A stretch of DNA of 64,000 nt from Chalciporus piperatus (lineage: Eukaryota > Basidiomycota > Agaricomycetes > Boletales > Boletaceae). A program made the translations under genes and the position numbers. Of this stretch, positions 48,758 to 60,520 are shown piece after piece (positions within the stretch are counted from its first letter, which is position 1; each line of letters begins with the position of its first letter). A model generated the notes under the pieces. The model saw only the letters and a program-made list of their open reading frames with translations. It had not been told where the DNA came from and did not search any database. The stretch is from positions 62,001 through 126,000 of the forward strand of contig JBBPTG010000068.1 of NCBI GenBank assembly GCA_038093975.1, written 5' to 3'.

Positions 48758-49464
48758 TGTCACGGACACGGCGTCATACATTATGATCGCTGTCAGACTA
48801 CTAGACTGCGCTCATTACCATTTGACCTATCCCACCCCGCCATCCACGGCATGCGAGCAATGCCGGAGCCTTCGCGCCAAAAGTATCATGGTCCACTCGC
48901 GCCCTCCCCACATGCGTTTGAGGGTCAACAGTCGCCCTCGCCTTACTTATCCCCGAATAATGAACTTGTGAAGACGTCCTGCACTTCGACTTCACCGCCG
49001 GACCCAAGCATGTCTCTAGATGACTCTCGGTTCCTCTCTAGCAAGTCACGATAGATTGAACTTGCCGCCTACGATGTCGGGTGTGCGAGACAAGATTTCA
49101 GAGCCTAGGGGATGTTTTGTAATGCCAGACAAAGCTGAACGTACGTTTAGTCTACCTCAATCTCGTGTTGGATCGCTAGGACGGACGAAAAATACTAACA
49201 TGAGCCTCGCAACCAAGCGGGATGAGGTGCGTATCGTTTTTATATGCGACGTTGGACTGTTCCAACCTCTCTCTACCGGCCTTCGAATGGCTTATGCCTC
49301 AGTCGACCAAGACTGAGGACATCCAACACCAGCATCGGCAAGACCTATCCGTGCTTGACCAAACTGAACGTCGCATCTGGCGTTCCACTTTGGAGCGTTG
49401 CTCCCATCGCTGTATTATACTTTGTAATTTTCAAATGTGATGTTTTTGAACATGAAGAACGACC
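48758..49464. other. Region with gene-like remnants between duplication and TRM1
   Basis: The plus strand at about 48846-48890 reads PSTACEQCRSLRAK, similar to the first half of a Zn2Cys6 binuclear cluster, but the next expected Cys is replaced (AKS). Another frame downstream is Pro/Ser-rich (HGPLAPSPHAFEGQQSPSPY). The frame at 49074-49316 (MSGVRDKISEPRGCFVMPDK) is unrecognised. These may be remains of a transcription-factor gene, or chance. No complete model could be built. Confidence 0.25.
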
Positions 49465-51854
49465 TCAATCCCGCTTACGCTTCTTCCCACCTGCTCTCGA
49501 ACCAGGTCCCCAGTTCGGCGCTGGGTTCTGTTGGTATCGCACGATTTTAACATCGTCGGCGCGGGAGACAGAGTCTGGATGTTTCTTGAAACTTATCTGT
49601 GTTCTGGGTAGGGCAAGTTGTGGGAAAGGGATGAATATGTGAAATGTCCGTAAGGAAATGGAAGAAGCGACGACGTACTTGATCTCTTTACTCAGGAGCT
49701 TAGCAGCCGGCGACGTCTCCGATACTCTATCCATCCGGACTGGATGTTTTTGAGACCAGGTTCTAAAGACGTCGTGGATCACTTGTCGTGGTGCGTCCGT
49801 TTTGAGGGAGCCGGCGCAGGCGTGCGAACGAGAGACTTTGTGACCCGCGTTGAGCAACGCTGAGCTAAATGATCATAAGGCCACAAGGGAGCAAGGAAGG
49901 TGTGAGCGAGCCAAAGCAAATGACGAGAACGGGGGCAGGGAACGTACGCAACGTCGCTGAGCGAAGGTGTCGTAGAGTGGAAAGTGCCAGCAACCTTGGT
50001 GGGTGTGAAGTAGAATGGGACGTCGAGCTCCTGTGGGGGGCAGTTGCATAGATCGCGTCAGATCAAGGTCAAAGTGAGATCGCGAAACCACACGAACCTG
50101 TTGGGCGAGGGTCAACATACCCGTCATACGCGTCGATGTGGCATAGTTTCCACAGTCCTCCTTGATGTGTCCCAGGACCTTTGAGACGAAGTCGGGGTTA
50201 TGGAGTGGACCTGACCACATCGGTCCTGCCAGCTAAATTCCAGCGATGCCCCTGTCAGTCAGATGCATAGATGAAAGTGAAACGAACTGCACCCACGTGC
50301 ATGCCAAACCCGCACTCAGGACACTCCGACGAGACGGGTGGTCCTACAGCTGTTTTGTAATGAAGACTGACCGCTCCAGAGTTCTCATTAGTCCGCTCAG
50401 CAATTCTACCCAATTTTTGTTCATGCCAAGATGAGCATCCTGAACAAACATAGAAGATGGAAGTTTTGCTTTCAAAGGGGTCAGCCTGGTTATAAGAATC
50501 AAAAACATCAAAATGCCACCTAGCTGCTTTTTTCACTTCAATAGGGGCTTCGTGGACACGGACGAAGACGCGGACATAGAAATCGATGGAGAGGGAAAGG
50601 AGAGGTTCGATGTAGCGCCCATAGCGACTGACGGAGGTGGCGATGGTATGGAGGACCAGACGGAGTGCCTGTAATCGTTCTGCACCATGTATGCATCAAG
50701 CGGTGTAACACTCACAGCTTCATGGGAGTATTCCGATTTTACCGGCATACCGCCATAATTCGAGAAGCTTTGAAGGTGTCATCACATGAAACCAATAATT
50801 GACAATGCCCTCACCATTTCTCCGAGTAATTGGTGGTTGCAAGGACAGACATATCAGTGCACGTCACACAGAGCAAGCCTGGTATGTTCACTGTCAGGGC
50901 AAAAAGGATTGGACTTACGAATACATCCCACTCACCTCCAGGGATAAGAGATTGGACAGCTGGGTCAATAAATGGAGCAGCAGTGCCATAAGGATCGAGA
51001 TCAACGACATCGACGCGGGTTTTCTCCGACCGATGGTTGTACATGAGATCGCTAACACCTCATCAGACAACGTACCATTGGATTGTATGATCAGAAAGTC
51101 GGACATACCAGGCATCACCTTGGTTTACTCTGACTTTACCCGGGTACGTTAATTTCGGCTCCTCCCCGGGGGTTGTTGTCTCTTCGTAGGCTGGACCGAG
51201 GTTATTGATCTCAATGTTCCGCTTCATTGCAGCAGTCGCGGACGGGTCTAGATCATTGGCGAGGATAAACCTAAAGACAATGAGAGAGCGGAAGCCGAAA
51301 CACTTCCTCGACAAACCTTGTAAGGGGGATTTCCTTGGCATAACGAATAGATCGTAGTCCAGTCGCAGAAAGTGCCTCGAGGATGATGGTCTTGTAAGGG
51401 ACATACTTTGAAGATTTGCCCGTTTAGCTGCACATAATAACACTGTATGATCTCATCGACATTGACGTACTTCCTTCAACTTATGTTCGACGGGGGCTGC
51501 AGATGATTCACCCTCGGCTTTGGCTATACAGCCCGCATGAGTAAGAACGAAGTCAATAAGCACTTCCCGCTCGCCTGTTGGATCCACCCAAACAACTTGC
51601 TCAAGTCTCTTTGCCCGCCTCTCCTCCGTCTTCTTGAACTTTTCTTCCTTCTCTCTGTTCAACTCCTCGCTGTACATGCGGATGCACGCGACACTGAGAT
51701 CTCGGTTGAACTCCTGTACTGGGTTCAAGAACGCTTCGTCCTTAGACGATATAAGAATATGCGCATTGTTTTCTGTATAGAGCGAGAAGCCTTCTGGAAC
51801 AACGATAGAAGGTTCTGTAGGTTTAGACGATGAGGTTTGTTGTTCCGTTTCCAT
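49465..51854 (-). CDS. TRM1: tRNA (guanine26-N2)-dimethyltransferase TRM1
   Basis: SAM-dependent enzyme that forms N2,N2-dimethylguanosine at position 26 of tRNAs in the nucleus and mitochondria. The ATG at 51854 gives [20 protein letters not shown], then [20 protein letters not shown] and [20 protein letters not shown]. Later exons carry [59 protein letters not shown] (the catalytic DPYG region), [20 protein letters not shown] and zinc-binding Cys pairs [12 protein letters not shown] and [12 protein letters not shown]. These are followed by [20 protein letters not shown] and [20 protein letters not shown]. It ends [16 protein letters not shown] at 49465, a basic nuclear-type tail. An in-frame, acid-poor upstream stretch without ATG (52070-51855) may add a mitochondrial presequence through a spliced exon starting at 52155. 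Confidence 0.93.
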
Positions 51855-52184
51855 CTTGTTCTTTTCACCCTCCAGCGTTATCTTCTCTTGCGACCACCGT
51901 GGAGGTAAGGCTGAGTGAATTCGAGCTCTCCGAAATGGTGTCGGGAGTGTGACTCGGAGGCGCAAAGGCCTGCTGAGAGCGAATACGAGTTGGGACGTCA
52001 CGGTTGTAGAAATTCGCGGAACAGACTCCACGACAAAATTGAGGAGGGGGAGAGACAACCCAAAAGACAATAAATATTAGGCTCTACCTTTGTCGATCGT
52101 TACGTAGAGGTAATAGTCGGGTGGATAGACTCTCACTCTCACTCGAAACTGACATGCTTGGCTAGGAAATCCCACCACAGACAA
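51855..52184. promoter_or_regulatory. Divergent TRM1/HTD2-like upstream region
   Basis: 330 bases between the TRM1 ATG at 51854 and the HTD2-like ATG at 52185. If the longer TRM1 form starting at 52155 is used, the two start codons are only 29 bases apart and transcription start sites must overlap. The TRM1-side part is open in the TRM1 frame back to about 52070. Confidence 0.5.
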
Positions 52185-53255
52185 ATGGCATCCTTCTTGC
52201 GACCACCGCCGTTGCATGCACTCCGGTACGCTCGACGGTGTCTCTCAACGAACGCATACGATGTTGCCGCCCTCGACAAATGGCTCTCACAAACCAAGAC
52301 ACTCACGCTCACAGATACTGTGACACCAACCCATCTTTCTGATCTATTCGTCACTCTACCCACACGGGACGGAACGCGAGGACAACCATACCAGCCTCCC
52401 GAAGAGGGCAGACCCCTGGGATATGGTCACCACCTTGCTTTCTTCCACCCGCGTAATCCCGAGACTGCACTCCGTCCAGATGGAACCGACTCAGAATTCT
52501 GCCCCCCTGAGCCGTTCACGAGGCGCATGTGGGCTGGAGGTACCATGCGGTGGAACCAGAAATCAGATGCCGTGTTGAGAGTCGGGGACAAAGCTCGCGC
52601 CGTTTCGACGATTGGGAGTGTTGACAAGAAGGGGTTCGAGAAAGAGCATGGGAATCCAATGCTCTTCGTGAAGCAGAGGATTGAAGTGACGGCCGAAGGA
52701 CGCGAGGAACCATCTGTCGTGGAGGAGAGGTCTCACGTATATCTTGCGTCTAGAGGAAATCAGCGCGGTGCTCGTGAAGGCATGCATTCTCCATAGGTTC
52801 TCTGACGTGTGGATGACCGACTCCCAACAGTACTTGGTTTGCCGAAACCGGATTTCTCATTTGCCTTCAAGCCTTCGTTGACGACGCTGTTTCGTTTCTC
52901 GGCTCTGACTTTCAATGGACACCACATCCATCTGGACAAAGACTATGCGCAGAAGAGCGAAGGTTATCCAGGTGGGTCGCTAGATCATTCCCAACACGTA
53001 TTCGACGCTCAACTATTATCCGCAGAGCGTCTTGTTCACGGACCGCTGACGGCACTGATGCTGCTCGAGGCATTGCAATTTTATAAACCCAGGGTGCAGC
53101 TACATGCCTTCGAGTACCGTGCTCGCAACCCGGTTATTGTCAATCGCACGTCCACCATCTACGGGGCTCTGACAGCGGAGAATACAGCAGATATGTGGTG
53201 TGCAGACGACGACGGAGTGGTCGGCATGACGGGAAGCGTCACGTTTTCGCAATGA
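52185..53255 (+). CDS. HTD2-like mitochondrial 3-hydroxyacyl-thioester dehydratase
   Basis: Hot-dog-fold dehydratase. The closest known role is mitochondrial type II fatty-acid synthesis (3-hydroxyacyl-ACP to enoyl-ACP); bacterial relatives are itaconyl/mesaconyl-CoA hydratases. The ATG at 52185 starts a mitochondrial presequence (MASFLRPPPLHALRYARRCL, then STNA). The N-terminal half has GYGHHLAFFHPRNP and FTRRMWAGGTMRWN. An intron from about 52769 to 52833 (gtgctc...ccaacag) joins in phase to VLGLPKPDFSFAFKPSLTTL. The catalytic-half motifs follow: FRFSALTFNGHHIHLDKDYA and ERLVHGPLTALMLLEAL. It ends GMTGSVTFSQ at 53255. About 335 residues after splicing. Its 3' end is only 61 bases from that of NTM1. 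Confidence 0.85.
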
Positions 53256-53316
53256 CAAGCTCCTGATTAACTGCAGGTTAACACATTATGATGCTATGGA
53301 TTACAGAACAGAAGAG

Positions 53317-54457
53317 TTAGACAATCTTGGTCTGATATCTTGCGCTTCTCCGAAGCATGACAGGCGGTTCCTCTAGCCACTCTACGCTACGCTTTCGGTC
53401 GCAGTGCAAACCTGCACAACGTTCTGTCAGTGAAAAGCAGACATGTGATTCCCCGACACACATTTTCACGGGATATAGTCCTGCGGGTAAACCTCGTTGT
53501 ATCTTTTCTCGAACAAGGCGCAGACCGGCGTCCTCAAATATTTTCTTGAATGCCAAGTCAGATCTACGAAATCGTAAGCGCCAAGACCTACAGAGAACTC
53601 CGTCTTTGACATACCTCGTCCAACTTGAATCATGTGCGTCAAACACGGTCCTTGGGCCCTTCTTCTCCGAACATAGATTTTCTTTTGCTACGATCAGACT
53701 TCTTGGTCCTCTCAACGCCGCTGCGCTCCTCTTCAAGAATGTCACGAGGTCTTCATCATTCAAATGTCCCAGACACCACTGACACCAAACGACGTCGAAT
53801 CCTGAGTCAGTATCGTCCTCGCTTGGGGAATACCCCATCCGTTGTAGCTGCTCTGTATTTTCATTTGGCCCTGCTGGATCAAAATCCTGAAGTGGAGCCC
53901 TGAAAAAGGATACGCTCTTGGTTTGATCTTTGATACCAATCCACCCTTCAACGTTATTATTCCCGCTGGTAGAGGTGCCTTGACATAGGCGGTGTGCTTC
54001 TCCTATGAAAGATGGAACGGGCTCGAGGAGAACGACATCTGAGACGAGACTGAGGAGGACGTCTGCTGTGACGCGTCCAATTCCAGCGCCAACATCGAGT
54101 GCGCGAAATCGTTTCGCAGGTTCAGACTCTGCCGAGAGCGGACGGATCGCAGAACGGACTGCGCTGAGTTCTGGGAGGAGATCGAGAAGAAATTGACGGG
54201 ATCCGAGAGCATCTACGCGGGGAAGTGACTGAGGAATTGATCAACACATTATACACCCTGCTAGTAAGCGTCATTGGAAATGCGTACCCCGCTCCCAAAT
54301 CCTCCTACACTATCGTCGTCAGTTGGACTTCAATTACGACGAGGTAAACGATGTGACACGCACCGAGCACACCGTCTAGACTTGCTGGTTGAGTCTCCCA
54401 ATACTGAATTCCTGCTTCGACGATTTTCTCATCTCTCGAGCCCTCTGACGATGCCAT
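53317..54457 (-). CDS. Protein N-terminal methyltransferase NTM1 (METTL11-type)
   Basis: SAM-dependent enzyme that methylates the alpha-amino group of proteins beginning X-Pro-Lys/Arg after Met removal, such as ribosomal proteins. The ATG at 54457 gives MASSEGSRDEKIVEAGIQYW, then ETQPASLDGVLG (typical family start), an intron, GGFGSG, an intron, and SLPRVDALGSRQFLLDLLPE. Motif I is FRALDVGAGIGRVTADVLL, motif II DVVLLEPVPSFIGEA, and the signature DVVWCQWCLGHLNDEDLVTF is complete. IVAKENLCSE and DLAFKKIFEDAGLRLVREKI follow, with an intron in between. The C-terminus (after GLPAGLYPVKM) is about 50 residues longer than usual and ends at 53317; one more small intron may trim it. About 300 residues. 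Confidence 0.88.
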
Positions 54458-55412
54458 CTTCAAGGTGATGAAGTCGTAGTGGAGAACGATATAGATGTAT
54501 CTCCATTTCCCGATAAATAACCCCTGAGTAGACAGTCGCGATCACGTGAGAGTAGCATGACCTCTGAAAATTTTCTGTCAGTGTTTCTCTTCTTCCCATC
54601 CAACGATCATACCGCAGGACATGTTTTGGATACTGATGGTAAGCCAACGTCGCCTTCTTTTCGGAAGATCCACTCGGTCTTCCTATGATGAACCATTTCT
54701 CAGACCTGTTCTGCACCCTTGTGGAGACAACTTTCATATTGCCTTTTATTCTGATCTTTATCCCCCCCCGACATCTAGAGCAAAAGCTGACATTTGTTAA
54801 ACAGGCTTGGAGTCCTGAAGAATGATATTCTGTTAGATAGCTCCCCAACACAATGCTGTTGTACGCTGTAGTTCACAATAGAGACCACCATTTTGCTGCA
54901 CTCCAGAGTGCAGGTTGTTCGCAGATCTGAAACGAGTATCGAGAATGTTCAGCGTCGTCTGCGATATCATCCTCGAGGTTTCCCCGGCCACTAGCAACTT
55001 TGACTCTTCAGCGTATCGTGCACAATGGTCGGTTCTACTGTTATTCATTCACGATCTCTGCGGCGATTCAGCGACGGAATAACTTACGCGGACATTAATA
55101 CAAACTCACGCTGTGAATCAAGCAATGACTGCTAACATGAGTCGGAAAAACCTAGTCTCCCGTAAGCAGACCCAAGAGTCGGGATGAAGACAGTCGTTCA
55201 CCCTCCACTAGGGGAAAAACCCCAAGTACAAGTGATAGTATTACAATCCAAGGTACATACATACCATCGCGGTTTACCGCTAGTAAGTTATGAGCATCAT
55301 CTGACAGTGAATCACGTTGAGGAACGTCGTGACCGTGACGTAACGCGACGCGTTTGATTTCCCCATCATCTTCGAACTTGGTGTCCAGAGGTAGTCCACG
55401 ATTCGCAAGGAA
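54458..55412. promoter_or_regulatory. Divergent NTM1/CMR1 intergenic region
   Basis: About 955 bases containing both promoters, no credible gene, and copy 2 of the dispersed repeat at 55151-55214. Confidence 0.4.
55151..55214. repeat. Dispersed short repeat, copy 2
   Basis: 64 bases bounded by CCTAGT and ACTAGGGG, with core cccaagagtcgggatgaaga then cagtcgttcaccct. Nearly the same length and sequence as 18904-18967, in the same orientation, upstream of CMR1. Confidence 0.7.
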
Positions 55413-57582
55413 ATGGCAGAACTATCAGCGTAGTAAGTCTCATGTCGTTATTGTGGCATGTAATGCCGAACATCGACTAATGCATCACGGTACAGCGAGC
55501 AAGAGCGTGAGGCGAACATTGCCCGCAATCGCACTCTCCTCGAACAGCTAGACCTCAAAGATGTATCATCAAGCCTCGGCGTGCAACCAAAGCCGAAACC
55601 TACACAGAAAGCCAAGCCCGTTCAACCTGCCAAGAGAGTCAAACGCGAAGCAGTGGCGGAAGCTCCCCGTCGCCAGAGTGCACGTCTAAGGAAAGACGTG
55701 CTCGACCCAAGTGAGACCCCAGCGCAGAAACGAAAACGTGAAGCAGAGGCAGAGGAGAGGAAACAAAAGGAGGAAGAGCAGGCGCGTTCGGCGAAGCGCC
55801 CGAGAGTGCATGATCTGGACCTCTCCGCCCTTACTGCAGGCGAGGAATTAGATGACAACGAAATGAGCGCACTTCGGCGCTCGTTACAGTCCATCACACA
55901 CACATCGATCTCTAGACGTATAGGGGACGTTGATTCATGGGTTTATGACAACGACAAAAAGGAGACGAGAGAGGTGCAAGAGCTGAAGAAGAGGCTTGGA
56001 AAGTTGAAAGTTGTGTCCAGAGCCAAGGTGACGCAAGACCGAGTATATGGTGGAGCGTATCATCCAGAGCCGACCAAGGACCTTATATTTTTCGGAGGTA
56101 AATGAATCGTCCGCTGCTTGCTTCACTACTAACTCTCGGCCAGACAAGCATGGGAAACTTGGCATCTGGGATGCACGAGCCCCTGTCGAAGAAGTTGCCG
56201 ACGAAGATGGTGATGTTGGCCCCACTGACGACTCAGATCGATCAGGAGGTAAATATTGGCATCTACAACAACACTGGCCAGCAACATCCAAATCTTCGAT
56301 GTCATCCATTCGGATAGATCCAACAGACTCGCATTCTGTAAGCCTCTTCATTTCAGCTGGAATCTCCTCGTTTCTGACCATGTTCACCATGCTCCACAAG
56401 CTCTACACGACATCTTATGATTGTACAGTCCGTCAATTCTCTTTTGTTTCGGGCATTTCTCGTCAGATATTCTCCTCTCCGGATGCACTGATAACTTCCG
56501 TTGAACTTCTTCCTACCGGAAACGTAATGTGGATTTCCGATGCCTCAGGAGGCGTTACGCATTTGGACCTGCGGGAAGGTCCCAACCACGCTCGCTGGTA
56601 TGGGCTCTCGGAGCAAAAAATAGGAAGCATCAGTATCAACCCAACTAGTCCCCACTTACTTTTAACAGCATCGAACAGTCGCTTATTGAAGTAAGAGAGA
56701 GTCTGTGCACTGTGTCCGATTTCTGACTAACTCGTGGTTATAGGTTATGGGATAGCCGGAAATTAGAAACCCTCACAACTAAGCCTGCAACGCACTCCTC
56801 GGACCCCCTAGAGTTTAACTTCGAAAGTGTACAAAGCTTTGTCGAGTCCAAGAAAGGAACCGGGTCAGTCCGTGGCGAACATGCTCACGGCAAATCCGTC
56901 AGTTCAGCCTACTGGGATCCAAGAGGGAGGAGTATAGTAAGCACCAGTTACGACGACACTGTACGGCGTGCGTATTTGCTCGGTCTTTCATGCTAGGTTG
57001 GTGCTCACAGTTGGACAGTTTGGGAGCTAGACGCGGGGAAATACGATTCCTCTCCAGTCTTCCCTGCTTTCACGCCATTCTACCGAATAAAGCACAATTG
57101 TCAGACCGTAAGTATCGCTCGTTTCTTTCAATGCTGGCATTGATGGTCCACGAATTACTCAGGGAAAATGGGTCACCATTCTCCGCGCTGTGTGGAACCC
57201 AAATCCAGACGTCTATCCCCATTTTACGGTAGGCATTCCTCGTTATGAAATGAACCGCGAGAAGTACTGACGATTCTCGTCAGATCGGAAACATGGACCA
57301 TTCACTGAACATTTTCTCGTGCAAGGTATGATGATTGATTCGAGACTTCCTTATGCCGAACACTGAACTGTTTGTAGGGCGAACTCATTGCCAAACTATC
57401 AGATCGCGAACGGTGTGTGCTCCTCATCTTGTCTCACACACTCGGGCTGACTCGGACCACGGTGCTTCAGAATCACCGCAACGCAAGCGGTCACTCTTTC
57501 GCACCCAAGCATCGTCGAGAGATGTGCAACAGGCAACGCGAGCGGACGCTGCGTCTTATGGGCACCTTCCGACTCGGATTAA
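55413..57582 (+). CDS. CMR1: CMR1/WDR76-type WD40 DNA-damage protein
   Basis: Nuclear WD40 protein that binds DNA and marks sites of replication stress and damage; yeast Cmr1 gathers in intranuclear quality-control foci. The first exon (55413-55432, MAELSAY) is 20 bases, joined to EQEREANIARNRTLLEQLDL. A basic, Lys-rich N-terminus follows (KPVQPAKRVKREAVAEAPRR; a coiled-coil-like EAEAEERKQKEEEQ). The conserved entry to the propeller is VYGGAYHPEPTKDLIFFG, intron, DKHGKLGIWDARAP. Later blades include LYTTSYDCTVRQFSF, VMWISDASGGVTHLD, RLLKLWDSRKLETL, SVSSAYWDPRGRSIVSTSYD and GNMDHSLNIFSCKGELIAKL. The last exon gives TATQAVTLSHPSIVERCATG, then NASGRCVLWAPSDSD, with TAA at 57580-57582. About ten introns. 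Confidence 0.92.
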
Positions 57583-58041
57583 AAATGTACTCATCTACGT
57601 GTATAGTATCTATGCCCCATTTATCCAGCAACTGAACACATCCGTGACAGCTTGGTAAGCGGGAAGGTTTTACAAAGTACTAGTTCGTGCAAACCACAAC
57701 TACACGCAATACTGGTTCTATGCTTTCAAGCAGGCCTCGAGCTCGGGTCATGTTGCGCAACGCACCTCGACCACGTATACTTCATTTGATGTTCGTCGTT
57801 CTCAGTCCCACTTTGTGCGAAATCACGCCGGGCATGTTCCAGTCAACTCACATGTGTTCGGATACATAGTGCACGAGCGCTCTGCATCACTCGGCTTACT
57901 GCAAACACATTACAAATACGATTCACAAGGGTCATAGTTAAATACAGGGAACCTGAAGAAACTCCTCGAGGTCACCAGACGGCTCCAGGTACAAAAATCT
58001 ACGTGTGATATATGATAATGCAAGGTACACCCCATCGTGAT
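57583..58041. other. Convergent CMR1/CSM3 region
   Basis: About 460 bases between two 3' ends; no gene recognised. Confidence 0.4.
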
Positions 58042-59461
58042 TTATGAATACATTTCATCCCAATCGTCGTCGTTCGTTGCACGAGAAACGTCCCCACTTG
58101 CACTATTCGTAGTTTCCGACGAGGGTACGACATTTACCCCGGATAGTGGTATCTGATCATTGGTCGGCTTAGTCGGCTCATCCTGTTCGATCTCGTTGAC
58201 TATCGCCCACATATCCTCATCGTCGTCCAAGGGGACAGATGAGGGGATAGTGCTCTGTGGGAGATCAAGAACCGGGGGGTCATCAAAGGCTTCCCAATAG
58301 CTTTCCTCATCAACGTCCATCGCGTTCGAGTCAGGGAGTTCCTTGCGCGAAGATTCCGCTGGTCGTGTTGGCCCAGACGGGACCTGCGTCGTGGAACCTG
58401 CTGACGTCCCGCGTAATGCAGCAAGACGCTCTTCTTCATCCCTGATTGCAGCCTCGATATCGAAGTCGTCGTCGTCGCCCACCTCTGAGGACGTGGGGGG
58501 GAGGGAAGGAGGACGAGAAGATGCTCTGTCGCTCTTCGATTTAGGATGTGAATCTTCATCGTCCCCTCCGTCGTCTGCAGTTCCTACCAGTGTGGGTTCT
58601 GTGAGGTCGATGACGTCTGGGTCGTCCTCGTCCTCTGGTTTCTTTCCGTGGACAATACCCTTGGATTCGTCACGCCAGACGCTCAATCGGACCTTGCGAG
58701 GTGTGGGTCAGGGATTATGCACTGTTGTATTCAGACGTCCTTACCTGCATACGCTTGGAATGACATAATTTCTCGACGCGGCCAATGGTATCTTTGAACG
58801 AAGTCTTCGGATACATCTTATGTGACCAGAACTGGTACACCTGCATAAGCCGATTGAGGTCTTGGTGCTGAGGGAAACGGTCAGCGTGAGTCCAAGAAAG
58901 GACGGCTGCGTGTACCTCATGGCCTTTCCCAGCTACTTTGAATCCTTTGATATCCTTGATGAGTTGCGGAAATCCGTCAGGTCCGACCAACCTTTCCTCA
59001 TCCAACTTCGGCAACTTCTTCCTCCCCTTCTTGTCCCCTTCGCCCTTCCCATCGTCCTTGCCTGACTGATCCTTCCCCTTCCCACCATCGCCCCCTAGTT
59101 GTGTAGAACCGCTTGGTAAGGTCTGACTAGATGCGCCCTGCCTCCCACGCGCATGCTTCGCCTCTGCCTCCTTTGCGAGCTTTGCAAGATCCAACGCGGG
59201 TGCAAGCGGTTTATAGCTTAAATCATAATCCTCGTCTCCGTCGCCATCCTTGTCGAGATTCTCGAACAAGGCCTCGACATCTGGTCTAGGCGCGCGTGGT
59301 GGTGCGGGTGTCGCGCGTTTCGGTGGACGCTCGTAGTCGCTGTCGCTGTCTGAGAGAAAGAGGGACTGACGGGGACGTTTTAGAGGGGTGGAATGGTCAT
59401 CTACTTGGATCGGTATTGGTGGAGATACGACAGGTTCGTTCCAGATGTCTTCGAGGGACAT
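58042..59461 (-). CDS. Replication fork protection complex subunit CSM3/Swi3 (TIPIN)
   Basis: Nuclear partner of Tof1/Timeless that stabilises paused replication forks and supports the S-phase checkpoint. The ATG at 59461 gives MSLEDIWNEPVVSPPIPIQV, then a Ser/Asp-rich and basic region (RQSLFLSDSDSDYERPPKR) and a Gly/Lys-rich linker. The Swi3 domain reads KLDEERLVGPDGFPQLIKDI, then KGFKVAGKGHE; after an intron, QHQDLNRLMQVYQFWSHKMY and PKTSFKDTIGRVEKLCHSKR follow; after another intron it continues VRLSVWRDESKGI. The acidic C-terminus (VGDDDDFDIEAAIRDEEERL ... DDDWDEMYS) ends at 58042. About 440 residues, domain order normal for fungi. It is divergent from the TFIIIC gene, with a MITE between them. 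Confidence 0.88.
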
Positions 59462-59816
59462 GACGGGAGCACAGAAAGACGCGTTATTTGGACGTGTTTA
59501 TATAGACGCGACGCGTAGCGATCTTTGCAATCGTCCATTTGGTCCTTTCCATGCCAGTCCATCCAGTTTCTCGAGCGCAACCTGGTTCTTTCAGAGCGTC
59601 TCTCCTCTACTGCACCTGGACCTCCCAGTCCTTGAAGATTCTGATCCTTTCGCGCCGTAAGGGATCACGCATGCAATCTCGATGCCAGTGGCGAAGAATG
59701 TAAGGCCATCATTGGGGAGCACACTCAGCTGTCCAATTTGAGATGGGCTCAATGGTACAGGAAGGACCTTCTAAGAAGTGGGCAGACACAATGATGGTAT
59801 TTGAATAGTTGTGATA
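59462..59816. other. CSM3 upstream region
   Basis: About 355 bases upstream of the CSM3 start, with no gene seen, ending at the TA dinucleotide (59815-59816) duplicated at the MITE insertion. Confidence 0.45.
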
Positions 59817-60234
59817 CAGTGATCCACCGTCACTTGCGTCAGCACCGTCCCTTGCGTCAACTACACAACATCAGTAATTCGTGCTGGAGACAAAATACAA
59901 GTAGCCAGCTTTCACAAGACTATCTGCAGTGAATTGCTATGATGCTTATCTATATAGATCAATGTCTGTTCGTGAGCTCTCGACCAAGCTACAGGATAAA
60001 TCAAGTTGCTTTGGTGCTGATGCAAGTGGTGGTGGATGTGCGATGATTGCCTCAAACCGAGATTCCACTGCGGTGACTCTATAACAATATGGATGGACTT
60101 CAGATTTTTTGTAGATACAATTTAAGTACAAGAAAACATGTGCCCACTGTCTGATCTAATAAAAATGTCGTTGTTGAACGTTGAACATTGGGAGTCGTGT
60201 AAAATTTACTGACGCAAGTGACGGTGGATCACTG
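59817..60234. mobile_element. 418-base MITE with 26-base TIRs (Tc1/mariner-pogo-like)
   Basis: The left end starts CAGTGATCCACCGTCACTTG and continues CGTCAG; the right end is its perfect reverse complement over 26 bases (60209-60234). Both ends are flanked by TA (59815-59816 and 60235-60236), the target duplication of Tc1/mariner/pogo elements, whose ends often begin CAGT. Inside the left end a 17-base motif is repeated in tandem (59825-59841 and 59843-59859, one mismatch). No transposase frame exists (longest 61 codons, unrecognised), so it is non-autonomous. Confidence 0.88.
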
Positions 60235-60520
60235 TACGTCCCAAGCCAGTAGAAGCGACAACTTTGAAACCACAACTCCAATGTTTAGTTTATTACATCA
60301 GGGAATGGAATAGGGCTCCGTTTACTGATAGCCATTTGGTGTTGAAGACACTGTGGATGAAAGGCCGAGCATATCCGAGGAGGCATACCATGACTGTGTC
60401 GGATTTACGGAAACGAAGCTTGATCAACTTCCTCGACTCGGACCGGCGACCACATCAACCAGGGCTACCCTTGGGCCGATCCTCCAAACTCGCATATCAA
60501 CCAACCGCAACGTGCAAACG

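Noticed and set aside
60353..60520. Upstream ATG for the TFIIIC gene at 60353
   Set aside because: In frame, but the added 56 residues look non-conserved and lie close to the MITE; the basic MPRELRPRKPRQ start at 60521 is more typical.
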